A stretch of DNA of 64,000 nucleotides from Saprospiraceae bacterium (GTDB taxonomy: Bacteria; Bacteroidota; Bacteroidia; Chitinophagales; Saprospiraceae), in contig JAHDGJ010000008.1 in assembly GCA_020627705.1 (NCBI GenBank), forward strand, positions 112,037-176,036, given 5' to 3'. Position 1 is the stretch's first letter. Each line of letters opens with the position of its first letter. Of the stretch, positions 9,491 to 18,063 are shown in pieces. A program made the translations under genes and the position numbers. Below the pieces are notes generated by a model. It saw only the letters and a program-made list of their open reading frames with translations, ran no database searches and was not told the origin of the DNA.

Positions 9491-10071
9491 TCGTTTATTT
9501 TGTTAACCCTACCATCGGCAAGTAGGTATTTTTCATTTGATTCAGGACATACCGCTTGATCATTGTGATCAAAAGTTAAGCGGTGTCCATATTCGCTCAT
9601 CCAACCAATTTGTTTGGCTGGATTTCCAACAACTAAGGCATAAGGAAGTATTTCTTTCGTAACCACAGCACCAGCACCAATAAATGCGAATTTGCCTATG
9701 TCGTTTCCGCAAACGATAGTGGCGTTTGCACCAATAGATGCTCCTAAACCAACATTCGTTTTAAGGTATTGGCCCCTTCTATTTATAGCACTTCTGGGAT
9801 TTATAACATTGGTAAAGACCATTGATGGGCCCAAGAACACATCATCTTCGCACGTTACTCCTGTATAGATCGAAACATTGTTTTGAACTTTTACATTTTT
9901 ACCGAGGACTACTTCAGGAGAAATGACGACGTTTTGTCCAATGTTGCAATTCTCACCCAAAATGCAATTCGGCATTATATGGCTAAAGTGCCAAATCTTT
10001 GTACCCTTACCAATGGTGCAACCTTCATCAATTACAGCACTTTCATGAGCAAAGTATTGTTTGTTATCCAT
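9487..10071 (-). CDS. wbpD: UDP-2-acetamido-3-amino-2,3-dideoxyglucuronate N-acetyltransferase (WbpD/WlbB)
   Basis: A 194-residue hexapeptide N-acetyltransferase. The left-handed beta-helix begins at about residue 8 (AVIDEGCTIGKGTKIWHFSHI). The family hallmark VFTNVINPRSAINR and the C-terminal VVGNPAKQIGWMSEYGHRL are both visible. It acetylates the 3-amino group to give UDP-GlcNAc(3NAc)A. The ATG at 10071, just after the wbpE stop at 10079, is preferred over a longer in-frame start because the protein then begins MDNKQYFAHESA as in the family. Confidence 0.92.
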   Translation of the reverse strand: MDNKQYFAHESAVIDEGCTIGKGTKIWHFSHIMPNCILGENCNIGQNVVISPEVVLGKNVKVQNNVSIYTGVTCEDDVFLGPSMVFTNVINPRSAINRRGQYLKTNVGLGASIGANATIVCGNDIGKFAFIGAGAVVTKEILPYALVVGNPAKQIGWMSEYGHRLTFDHNDQAVCPESNEKYLLADGRVNKINE

Positions 10072-10078
10072 TATGAGA

Positions 10079-11206
10079 TTATGAGTTAAAAAAGGTTTGA
10101 ACCTTTGAAACAATAAACTCTAAAGTTTCTTCTTTCATCTCTGTATGTATAGGAAGAGACAACACCATTTTACAAAGCTTTTCTGTGTTAGGCAATAATG
10201 TACCATCATGATAATCTTGAAAGGCTTTTTGATTGTAGAGTGGGATGGGGTAGTAAATCATCGAGGGTATGCCATGATTTTGTAAATACTCTTTTAATTC
10301 GTCCCTTCGTCCATCCGTAATTCTGAGAGTATATTGATGAAATACATGCGAAGAATGTTGGCTTCTATTAGGTATTAAAAGTTGCTCAATATTTTTGAAT
10401 GCCTCATCATACCTCTCAGCGATATTTTGTCTGGACGTAGAGTATTGATTGAGATACTTTAGTTTAATATTCAAAACGGCAGCTTGAAGGGCATCCAATC
10501 TAGAATTAACACCAATCATCGAGTGATGGTATTTCTTTTCTTGTCCATGATTTGAAATCATTTGAAGTTTTCGAGCAAATTCATAATTATTCGTAAACAT
10601 TGCGCCACCATCTCCGTAGCATCCTAAGTTTTTGGATGGAAAAAAAGAAGTACAGCCTATATCACCAATGGTACCGGTCTTAATTTGAGTACCATTTTTA
10701 AAAGTATACGTAGAGTCGATGGCCTGTGCATTGTCTTCAACTACATATAAATTTTTTCTTCTCGCTAGGGCCATTAAATCTTCCATATCTGAAGATTGAC
10801 CATAAAGGTGCACTGGGACAATTGCTTTTGTTTTGGAAGTAATGGCTCCCTCTACTAATGCCGCAGTGGTATTAAAAGAATCAAAGTCAACATCCACCAT
10901 AACAGGATGCAGCCTTAAAAGTCCAATGACTTCCGCCGTTGCGGCGTAGGTAAATGCAGGGACAATGACTTCGTCACCTGGTTCAAGACCTAATGCCATT
11001 AAGGCGATTTGTAATGCATCTGTTCCATTTGCACAAGAGATAACATGTTTGACATCCAAATGCTTGGCTAAGTCGTTTTCGAATTTATGTACAACAGGGC
11101 CTTTGATGAATCTTGTCGATTGAATTACATCAAGGATTGCCGCGTTCATTTCTTCTTGGACAGTTTTATATTGACTAAGAAGATCAACCATTTGAATTTT
11201 TTCCAT
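10079..11206 (-). CDS. wbpE: PLP-dependent 3-aminotransferase, DegT/DnrJ/EryC1/StrS family (WbpE/WlbC)
   Basis: A 375-residue sugar aminotransferase. ISCANGTDALQIALMAL near residue 55 is the phosphate-binding region, and the PLP lysine is Lys192 in SFFPSKNLGCYGDGG. It transaminates UDP-3-keto-GlcNAcA, the product of WlbA, using glutamate. The ATG at 11206 (MEKIQMVDL) matches family N-termini; the longer frame uses only a TTG. It is followed 7 bp later by wbpD. Confidence 0.92.
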   Translation of the reverse strand: MEKIQMVDLLSQYKTVQEEMNAAILDVIQSTRFIKGPVVHKFENDLAKHLDVKHVISCANGTDALQIALMALGLEPGDEVIVPAFTYAATAEVIGLLRLHPVMVDVDFDSFNTTAALVEGAITSKTKAIVPVHLYGQSSDMEDLMALARRKNLYVVEDNAQAIDSTYTFKNGTQIKTGTIGDIGCTSFFPSKNLGCYGDGGAMFTNNYEFARKLQMISNHGQEKKYHHSMIGVNSRLDALQAAVLNIKLKYLNQYSTSRQNIAERYDEAFKNIEQLLIPNRSQHSSHVFHQYTLRITDGRRDELKEYLQNHGIPSMIYYPIPLYNQKAFQDYHDGTLLPNTEKLCKMVLSLPIHTEMKEETLEFIVSKVQTFFNS

Positions 11207-11236
11207 AAAGTATCTTTTTTGCAAAAATTTTCGAAT

Positions 11237-11905
11237 CTACAGAAGGGCAATGTTGAAGTGTTTGCCTTTTAATAGTACACCAAGATGCTGATATAAAAGC
11301 AATTCTTTGGCATTGAGCTTTTTAGACCAATTTTTCAATATTTGAAATTCAGAAGGTCGATTGCAATCATCTAGAAATACTGAGAAATTTTCGTTAAGTC
11401 TATTTTCTATAAAAGAGAACGCATTTTTTCGAATGTTTTCTGAATTTTGAAATTTTGCATTTGGACCATCAACAAGGATTAAATCCAAAGTTTTTATTCC
11501 AGCTAATTTATCATAGTCATACCAAGAATTTCCATTAGAGTTCTTTTTTACAGGGGCATATTTCAAATCACAAAATTTAATCAAGTCAAATTTGTTTAAT
11601 TGACTTTGAATTAATTCTAACCAAATTTTGTCCTCATCAACAGAAATGAAGGATGCCTTAATATTGTTGGATTTCAATAAACTAGCAATTACCAGAGTTG
11701 ATATGCCAGATCCGAATTCAATAATGTCTTTTCGATTATTAATCACAATATCATTCAATACTGTTGAAATTGCAGAAGGACTCAAAGCTGACCCTGTAAA
11801 AGGTAGATATCCAAAGTCTTTTACCAAAGGATGTAGACCTTGCATGGCTAAGGTGTCGGAATTAGCCAGTTTAGAGAAATTGAACAAACGATATTTAAAA
11901 TTCAC
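11237..11905 (-). CDS. Class I SAM-dependent methyltransferase-like protein
   Basis: A 222-residue protein with a Rossmann-type methyltransferase core. IIEFGSGISTLVIASLL near residue 62 is motif I, SVDEDKIW follows as the acidic strand 2, and LDLILVDGPN near residue 135 is motif II/post-II. The only start that keeps the N-terminal region is GTG at 11905; a shorter ATG start (MQGLHPLVKDF) is possible. The gene lies between wbpA and wbpE, inside an otherwise standard UDP-GlcNAc(3NAc)A gene set. It may therefore methylate that sugar or a neighbouring residue; this is inference. Confidence 0.72.
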   Translation of the reverse strand: MNFKYRLFNFSKLANSDTLAMQGLHPLVKDFGYLPFTGSALSPSAISTVLNDIVINNRKDIIEFGSGISTLVIASLLKSNNIKASFISVDEDKIWLELIQSQLNKFDLIKFCDLKYAPVKKNSNGNSWYDYDKLAGIKTLDLILVDGPNAKFQNSENIRKNAFSFIENRLNENFSVFLDDCNRPSEFQILKNWSKKLNAKELLLYQHLGVLLKGKHFNIALL

Positions 11906-11953
11906 AGTATTGATATTTACGATAGTAAAAAATGAAGATAATTAGTATCGGTC

Positions 11954-13240
11954 CTATAGTTTCCAATAATTTTCGAATGATTCAGATTCTTTTATCCCCT
12001 TTATATCGAATAGAAGTAAAGAATCTTTGCAAAGGTTTTGTAAATCCTCTTTACTCAATCTTTTATATTCATCATGTCCTACTGCAATTAGAATTGCATC
12101 ATAGTTGCCTTCCGGCTTTTCTATCATACTAATTCCATATTCGTGTGCCACTTCATTAGAAGAAGCATATGGATCTACGACATGTACATTAAGAGAGTAA
12201 TCCATGAGTTCTTTAATTAAATCAGCAACTTTTGAATTTCGAATGTCAGATACATTCTCCTTAAACGTTACACCCATTACGAGCACTTTACTGTCCCCAG
12301 GATTTTTGTTGTTTTCAATCAGGGAAGTGACTACTTTTTTGGCAATGAAATGAGGGATGTAATCATTTACCCTTCTTCCTGCGGCAATAACTTGAGGATC
12401 GTGCCCAATTTGTTTGGATTTATGCATGAGGTAGTACGGATCAACACCAATACAATGACCTCCTACTAGTCCAGGAGTATATTTGTGAAAATTCCATTTG
12501 GACCCTGCAGCCTCAATCACCTCATTGGTATCTATGCCAATTCTGTCAAAAATTATGGCCAACTCGTTCATCAACGAAATGTTAATGTCTCTTTGAGTGT
12601 TTTCAATGACTTTAGCGGCTTCTGCTACTTTAACAGAAGTTGCTTTATACAAACCAGCTTCAATGATAGAACCATAAACTTCAGAAATAACATTAAGCGT
12701 AGGTTCGTCGCAGGCACTTACTATTTTTAGAATTTTTGTTAGGGTGCGCACCTTATCACCAGGCACGATTCTCTCGGGACTGTAGCCAAATTTGAAGTCT
12801 TGGTTTCCTTTGAGTCCACTGTGTTTTTCTAAAATTGGCACACAATCATCTTCAGTGCATCCAGGGTAAACGGTGCTTTCGTATACGACGATGTCCCCTT
12901 GTTTGAGGGATTTTCCTACACTTTCACTAGCGCCTAATAGTGGTTTAAGATTGGGTACTTTATTGTCATCGATATCAGTTGGCACTCCAATAATATGAAA
13001 ATGAGCTTGTTTTAAATCTTCCGCATTAGAGGTGAAAAGAATGTCACAATTTTCGAAAGCAGAGTCATCCAGTTCTTTGCTTGGGTCTTTGCCATTTTGC
13101 ATCATTTTCACTCTTTCTTCATTGATGTCAAAACCTATCACAGCATAGTGTTTTGCAAATTCTAAGGCCAAAGGGAGGCCAACATAACCCAAGCCAGTTA
13201 CACTAATTTTTTTCTTTTTACTTTTTAATTCGTCAATCAT
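11954..13240 (-). CDS. wbpA: UDP-N-acetyl-D-glucosamine 6-dehydrogenase (WbpA/TviB type)
   Basis: A 428-residue UDP-sugar dehydrogenase that oxidises C6 of UDP-GlcNAc to UDP-GlcNAcA with NAD+. The NAD-binding loop GLGYVGLPL is at residues 16-24, the ESTVYPGCTED segment near 120 is typical of the TviB/WbpA branch, and GGHCIGVDPYYL carries the catalytic cysteine. It differs clearly from the UDP-glucose dehydrogenase at 25774-27087. It supplies the substrate for WlbA, WbpE and WbpD encoded just downstream. Confidence 0.92.
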   Translation of the reverse strand: MIDELKSKKKKISVTGLGYVGLPLALEFAKHYAVIGFDINEERVKMMQNGKDPSKELDDSAFENCDILFTSNAEDLKQAHFHIIGVPTDIDDNKVPNLKPLLGASESVGKSLKQGDIVVYESTVYPGCTEDDCVPILEKHSGLKGNQDFKFGYSPERIVPGDKVRTLTKILKIVSACDEPTLNVISEVYGSIIEAGLYKATSVKVAEAAKVIENTQRDINISLMNELAIIFDRIGIDTNEVIEAAGSKWNFHKYTPGLVGGHCIGVDPYYLMHKSKQIGHDPQVIAAGRRVNDYIPHFIAKKVVTSLIENNKNPGDSKVLVMGVTFKENVSDIRNSKVADLIKELMDYSLNVHVVDPYASSNEVAHEYGISMIEKPEGNYDAILIAVGHDEYKRLSKEDLQNLCKDSLLLFDIKGIKESESFENYWKL

Positions 13241-13281
13241 TATGTGTCGAAATTTTATAATAGTTCAAGTTTTCGTTTGGA

Positions 13282-14397
13282 CTAATTAGCCAATACATTT
13301 ATGAAGTTGTTCCCAACAAATTCTGTTGAATAATCATGAATACTTGCAATACAGTCGTCTGCAATGTTATTTTTCCTCTTCATTTTATTATGCCAAAACA
13401 AAATCTTATCTACGAGGTCTTCAACATTGTCCTTTTTATATACAGATCCATTAATTTCTCGTTGCAATACTTCGATTTCTGGACCATGGAAGTTAAAATC
13501 ATCTGATGTGATAAAGGGCAAGCCAAAAGACAAACCATGTATTAAAGAAAGTCCTGCATAATCTGGCATTATGAGAAGATCTGCATGCAAAAAATATGGA
13601 GTCAGGGCTTCTTCGTAAAGCGCTCCAGTAAAATTTATTTCCTCTGATAAACCATGATGAGTAACATATTCCTTTAAATCAGTACTGATTGGTCCCTCAC
13701 CAATTATGCAACAAGAAAAGAGGTGTTTGTTTTCTTTAAGTCTTAGACAAGCCTCTAAGAGAAGATCAACTCTTTTTTGTTCAACTAATCTACCAACGTA
13801 GATTAGGCTTATTTTTTGATCGGCCTGTTTGTTTTCAATCTTTTGAGTTTTATAGCCTAAGGAATCATCATTCATGTTGTTTCCAACTACATGGATTTTA
13901 TCTTCAGGAATATTGATACCCTTGAGTAGGGCGATCCCTTTATTCCCTTGAAGCAATACGCCATCGGATCTTTTATAAAAGAATTTGCGAAACCTACGCC
14001 CAAAGCCCCCTTGGTTTCCGAGGGTACCATGGCCCCACCAATAAATTTTAGTTTGTGGTTTAAAAACTTTTAGCCAAAGAAATAGATAAAGCATTGAAAC
14101 AATCTGTGGATTGACCCCACGTAAAACAACTTTATGGGGATCCAAACTTTTCACCGCTTTAATCACAGGGGTCTGAATATAAAACAGTGATCCCAAAAAT
14201 TTAAAAAATCTATTTTTAACGTAAGTAACATTGGGCTTGTTAGAATTGTAATACTTAGAATCTGGAAATTGACTTTTCTTTCCACAAATGATATGGAACT
14301 TTATTTTTTCTGATTCCGATAGAAAGTCAAATAGGGATTGTCTGTAGTGCAGTAGAGCATAATAGACAAAAACAACCTTTGGTGAATCGGTTCTCAA
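13282..14397 (-). CDS. Glycosyltransferase family 4
   Basis: A 371-residue GT-B glycosyltransferase. The donor-binding half is visible as LIYVGRLVEQKRVDLLLEA near residue 200, GEGPISTDLKEYV near 235, and ADLLIMPDYAGLSLIHGLSFGLPFITSD near 285. The start is TTG, overlapping the stop of the upstream glycosyltransferase (TTGA coupling). The first half contains WWGHGTLGNQGGFGRRFRK, a basic stretch that could contact lipid phosphate or membrane. Specificity unknown. Confidence 0.85.
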   Translation of the reverse strand: MRTDSPKVVFVYYALLHYRQSLFDFLSESEKIKFHIICGKKSQFPDSKYYNSNKPNVTYVKNRFFKFLGSLFYIQTPVIKAVKSLDPHKVVLRGVNPQIVSMLYLFLWLKVFKPQTKIYWWGHGTLGNQGGFGRRFRKFFYKRSDGVLLQGNKGIALLKGINIPEDKIHVVGNNMNDDSLGYKTQKIENKQADQKISLIYVGRLVEQKRVDLLLEACLRLKENKHLFSCCIIGEGPISTDLKEYVTHHGLSEEINFTGALYEEALTPYFLHADLLIMPDYAGLSLIHGLSFGLPFITSDDFNFHGPEIEVLQREINGSVYKKDNVEDLVDKILFWHNKMKRKNNIADDCIASIHDYSTEFVGNNFINVLAN

Positions 14398-15593
14398 GCT
14401 AGATTTTGGTATAAAGAAATAATTTTTTGCATCTGCTTTTCTTGTTCAAAATTTTGGAAGGCAAAATTGAAAGCTTCTTCACCGAGTTTTTTACTTTTTT
14501 CTGGATTGGTTATCAAGGATATAAGCTTTTCGGAAAGATCAATAGGGTCGTTAACTTTTGCTAATAATCCAGTTTTTTCATCAATGATTAATTCGTCTAA
14601 TACAGGAAGGTTGGATGCTATGCTCGGTTTTTTCATAGCTGATGCTTCAATGATTGGTCTCGCAAAATGACTTTTTGTTGCTGGAAAAACTAATGTATCG
14701 CAAACAGCGAACAAATCACGTATGTCAGGATTAAAAGGAAGCCTTCTTATATTTTTTCTAAGGTTTAAGTTGTTTATTAAATAGAATACTTGTTTTTGAA
14801 ATCGGTTTGGTTTTATCGATTCTTTAAGTATTGTATCAGGCATCAAACAAACAAAATCCGAAACTTTCTTTTTTCGAACATAACTAAGAGCTTGCAACAA
14901 AGGAATAATCCCTTTATGACTTCTTAAGCCACCCACATATAGAATTATTTTTTGATTCGGCTTAATATTTAGTTTTTGGCGAAGTTCAATACTATCTTTT
15001 ATTTCATTAAATTTTTTAAAATCAATGAAATTGCTTACCACAGTTCCATGTTTCGTTTCTCCTGTCCATGCTTCTTGTTCAGCTTTAGACAAGAAGATTA
15101 CTTCTTTCGCATTAAGAAGATTCTTTTTAATGAATTGATAGCGCTTACCTTTTCTGGATGGGGCGTTTTCCCTTACGTGCCATATGTATGGAATGTTATG
15201 CTGGTTTAGAATTTGGGCAGGGTTAGAAAGCGCCACCGAATTAAGGTGGACAATATTGAATTGATGCTTTCTAAGTAGTCCTATTGTCTTATTTTGAGCA
15301 TACTTCCAGACCAATGCAGCATGGGCAAGAGTAAACCATATATAGGGATTTAACGTTTTACCTTCACTTCCTGACCATGTAATTAATTTGGGAATCCAAG
15401 GCATATCTATAGTTGCAAACCCAGCTTTATTGTAAAGCGTATTGAGTTCTTTTGAAGGACTTCTGAGACCTGCTGTACATGTATACCCGGCTTTCTTTAA
15501 TCCCTGCATAGTATATAGCATACTTAGTGGAGCCCCTCCGTCGTGAGCTCCGTGATGAATGAACAGTACCTTCTTTTCGGATTTCAATATCAC
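14394..15593 (-). CDS. Glycosyltransferase family 4
   Basis: A 399-residue GT-B glycosyltransferase. The N-terminus (VLFIHHGAHDGGAPLSML) holds the glycine-rich acceptor-domain loop. The donor domain shows ILYVGGLRSHKGIIPLLQAL near residue 210 and ARPIIEASAMKKPSIASNLP near 310, with the conserved glutamate. It starts with GTG at 15593, 4 bp after the stop of the flippase gene, and overlaps the next glycosyltransferase. Substrate unknown. Confidence 0.85.
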   Translation of the reverse strand: MILKSEKKVLFIHHGAHDGGAPLSMLYTMQGLKKAGYTCTAGLRSPSKELNTLYNKAGFATIDMPWIPKLITWSGSEGKTLNPYIWFTLAHAALVWKYAQNKTIGLLRKHQFNIVHLNSVALSNPAQILNQHNIPYIWHVRENAPSRKGKRYQFIKKNLLNAKEVIFLSKAEQEAWTGETKHGTVVSNFIDFKKFNEIKDSIELRQKLNIKPNQKIILYVGGLRSHKGIIPLLQALSYVRKKKVSDFVCLMPDTILKESIKPNRFQKQVFYLINNLNLRKNIRRLPFNPDIRDLFAVCDTLVFPATKSHFARPIIEASAMKKPSIASNLPVLDELIIDEKTGLLAKVNDPIDLSEKLISLITNPEKSKKLGEEAFNFAFQNFEQEKQMQKIISLYQNLA

Positions 15594-15597
15594 TTAA

Positions 15598-16896
15598 TTA
15601 AATCCAGAATTTGGGGTAAACCAAACTTTTTAATTGCATAAATCCAGTTTCTCTTAATTCGGGAATGAAGAAATTAAAACCTATTCCTGCGATAAAAGTG
15701 GTTATTAATGTGGTCCAACAAGCTGCTATTCCACCATAAATTGGAATGAAAACATAGTTTAAAAATATGTTTATTACACATCCTATTAATACACTATACA
15801 TATACAGATTAGTACGATTTTCTGAAATAAGATAGAGGGATCTGGCCCCACCTAAGGAACCAAAAATTGTACTCCAAATTAATATTTTTAGAAAAAATGA
15901 TGAAGATTTGTATTCAGCACCCAATAAAACTTGGATTATAAAATCACTAAATAGCATGAAAAATATTACAAAGCCATATCCACTAAAAGAACAAAGGTTG
16001 TAAAGTTTTTGAAGCTTTTTTTTGTACAAGGAATGATTGTAATCTCTGGATTTTACTAGGTTGGGAAATACGGAAACAAACACTGCAGAAGGAAGAAAAC
16101 TACAAATTTTTGAAAATTTGGCAGCAATAGCATATTTACCAGTTTCACTGATGCTATACATATTCTTAATCATAACCTGATCGATGTCAGTATATAGTTT
16201 CACGGCTACTGCAGTAACAACCAAAGGCATTGATTCTTTTAGCAACCTTTTGGCTGTTGAAAAATCGAATTGTAAATTTTTCCAACGACCAATCGATTTA
16301 GGAAACACAAAAACTAACAATAAACTTCCAAGAGCAAGTTCTAACATATTTGCCGTAACAAACCAGTAAACCCAAGTATTATTAAGTAAGGCAACAATTT
16401 TGATCAAAGTTCCAGTGAAAAAGGCGATAGTTGAAAAAATCACAACCCATTTCATTTGGGTTTTTGATTCATGGTAATAAGCGATTGTTTCAAAAGCACG
16501 AAAAATAAATCCACTACTCATGATAGAGATTAGCAAAATTGAAAATTTGCTTGATGAAGAAAAGAGAAATGCACTCAAAGGACATAATACAGTCATTAAT
16601 ACTGCAGAGGACAACATTAAAAAGAAGGAAGTTCCTATTAATTGATTATTATTAGCATTAGGTTTCGATAATTCTCGCACTACAATTTTACGTATTCCTA
16701 GTCCTATAAGAACATAAAAGAATGACGCGTATATGACGGCATAACTATAAATACCAAACCGTTCTGGTCCCAACCATCGAGCAATCCAAATACTCATTAT
16801 GGTTCCAACACCAACTTTAAGTAGGTTGTCGACCATCAACCAGCTAAAATTAGCGGTGATTTGTTTAATGGTGTTGGGATTTAGGTTTTTTAGCAA
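15598..16896 (-). CDS. Oligosaccharide flippase (Wzx-like), first copy in locus
   Basis: A 432-residue polytopic membrane protein with about 12 predicted helices, of the MOP flippase superfamily. The N-terminal segment (ANFSWLMVDNLLKVGVGTIMSIWIARWLGPERFGIYSYA) is the classic Wzx/RfbX start. It should flip the lipid-linked repeat unit to the periplasm. The start is TTG at 16896, 10 bp after the Wzz-like gene stop. A second flippase is encoded at 7057-8577. Confidence 0.88.
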   Translation of the reverse strand: MLKNLNPNTIKQITANFSWLMVDNLLKVGVGTIMSIWIARWLGPERFGIYSYAVIYASFFYVLIGLGIRKIVVRELSKPNANNNQLIGTSFFLMLSSAVLMTVLCPLSAFLFSSSSKFSILLISIMSSGFIFRAFETIAYYHESKTQMKWVVIFSTIAFFTGTLIKIVALLNNTWVYWFVTANMLELALGSLLLVFVFPKSIGRWKNLQFDFSTAKRLLKESMPLVVTAVAVKLYTDIDQVMIKNMYSISETGKYAIAAKFSKICSFLPSAVFVSVFPNLVKSRDYNHSLYKKKLQKLYNLCSFSGYGFVIFFMLFSDFIIQVLLGAEYKSSSFFLKILIWSTIFGSLGGARSLYLISENRTNLYMYSVLIGCVINIFLNYVFIPIYGGIAACWTTLITTFIAGIGFNFFIPELRETGFMQLKSLVYPKFWI

Positions 16897-16906
16897 AGGT
16901 CTTTTA

Positions 16907-18019
16907 CTAAGAGGACATGATGTCCTTGTAAATTTTTCTAATAATTATTATAAGGCTGCCTAAAACGACTGCAATTAAAAAGGAGTAAGCCAAGGCTTTT
17001 TTCTTTGATTTGCCAATTCCTGTCAATGGCCGCATTGGAGAATCCAACAACTGAATATATGGTTTTCTTCTTCTCAGTGCAAAATCCGCTACCTCTAAAT
17101 TACGAATGGATTCGGCATACATGACATTTAATATGTTTACCTCTCGTTCAAGTTTGGTTTCTTTCAAATATCCTTTAACTGTAACAAGTTTTCGATTGCG
17201 ATCTTTAAAATCAGCCAGTTGAAATTCTGCACTTCTTAGAGCATTTTTTATTGAGTCTGTTTTATAGGAAATGACATCAAATGTTTTTTGCTGTTTCTCG
17301 ATGGCTTTGTTTATAAAAAACTCACTGAGTTGATTATAAATAGCATTTAGCAAAACAAGTGATAATTCTTGTGTTTCAGTAATAACGGATAAGGTTATTA
17401 TTTCAGAATTTTCATCCAATGCGCTATAAACCATAGGGTTTAATTCTCTTTCGTGATGCCCAACAATGTTGTCATAAAGTATTTTAAGAATTATTTCTTC
17501 ATGTTCTTTTAAGGAATCAATATTTGTATTGGATGAGAATGAGAAATTATCGAAACCATCTAGTTTTTTACTCCAACTTGCGGGACCATAATCATCCAAC
17601 AACTTGGAGAAAGTAATTTCTTCAATGATATGGTTAGCTAGGAGGTCAACTTTTCCATTTTTTTCATGTAATGATAACATGGCTCTATCAATTACTGCTC
17701 TGGTTTTGAACAGTTGCATGATTTTTTCTAATCCCACCAATTGTCCTTTTTGACCAATGCCTCCTAAGCCAATGCTCCCTAAGATCATATTCATTCCTGA
17801 ATTATCACCTCCGTCATCGCTTATCATAAATTTTAGTTTGGCAGGATATGTTGTTGGAGTAGTATAAACGTTAAAGAAAAAATAACTGGCAGTAAGAATA
17901 AAAAGTATAAAAATCACATACCATCTCTTCACAACCTCCCAAAAAAATTCATGGATTTTAAGAATTAAATCCTTGAGGGTTATTTCGTCCGAATGTGGTG
18001 TGTAGTTGTCGTTTGTCAT
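16907..18019 (-). CDS. Wzz-type chain-length determinant / polysaccharide co-polymerase
   Basis: A 370-residue inner-membrane protein with two transmembrane helices, one at about residues 37-56 and one near 345-362, flanking a periplasmic domain rich in charged helices (residues ~200-320). The PxxP-type segment before the second helix (PMRPLTGIGKSKKKAL) is typical of PCP proteins. There is no C-terminal BY-kinase domain, so this is a PCP1-like form without tyrosine kinase. It lies between the Wza-like export gene and the flippase. Confidence 0.85.
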   Translation of the reverse strand: MTNDNYTPHSDEITLKDLILKIHEFFWEVVKRWYVIFILFILTASYFFFNVYTTPTTYPAKLKFMISDDGGDNSGMNMILGSIGLGGIGQKGQLVGLEKIMQLFKTRAVIDRAMLSLHEKNGKVDLLANHIIEEITFSKLLDDYGPASWSKKLDGFDNFSFSSNTNIDSLKEHEEIILKILYDNIVGHHERELNPMVYSALDENSEIITLSVITETQELSLVLLNAIYNQLSEFFINKAIEKQQKTFDVISYKTDSIKNALRSAEFQLADFKDRNRKLVTVKGYLKETKLEREVNILNVMYAESIRNLEVADFALRRRKPYIQLLDSPMRPLTGIGKSKKKALAYSFLIAVVLGSLIIIIRKIYKDIMSS

Positions 18020-18063
18020 GGCTTGAATCTAATAACTAAACTAATGTGATGGCATTAATGCCA

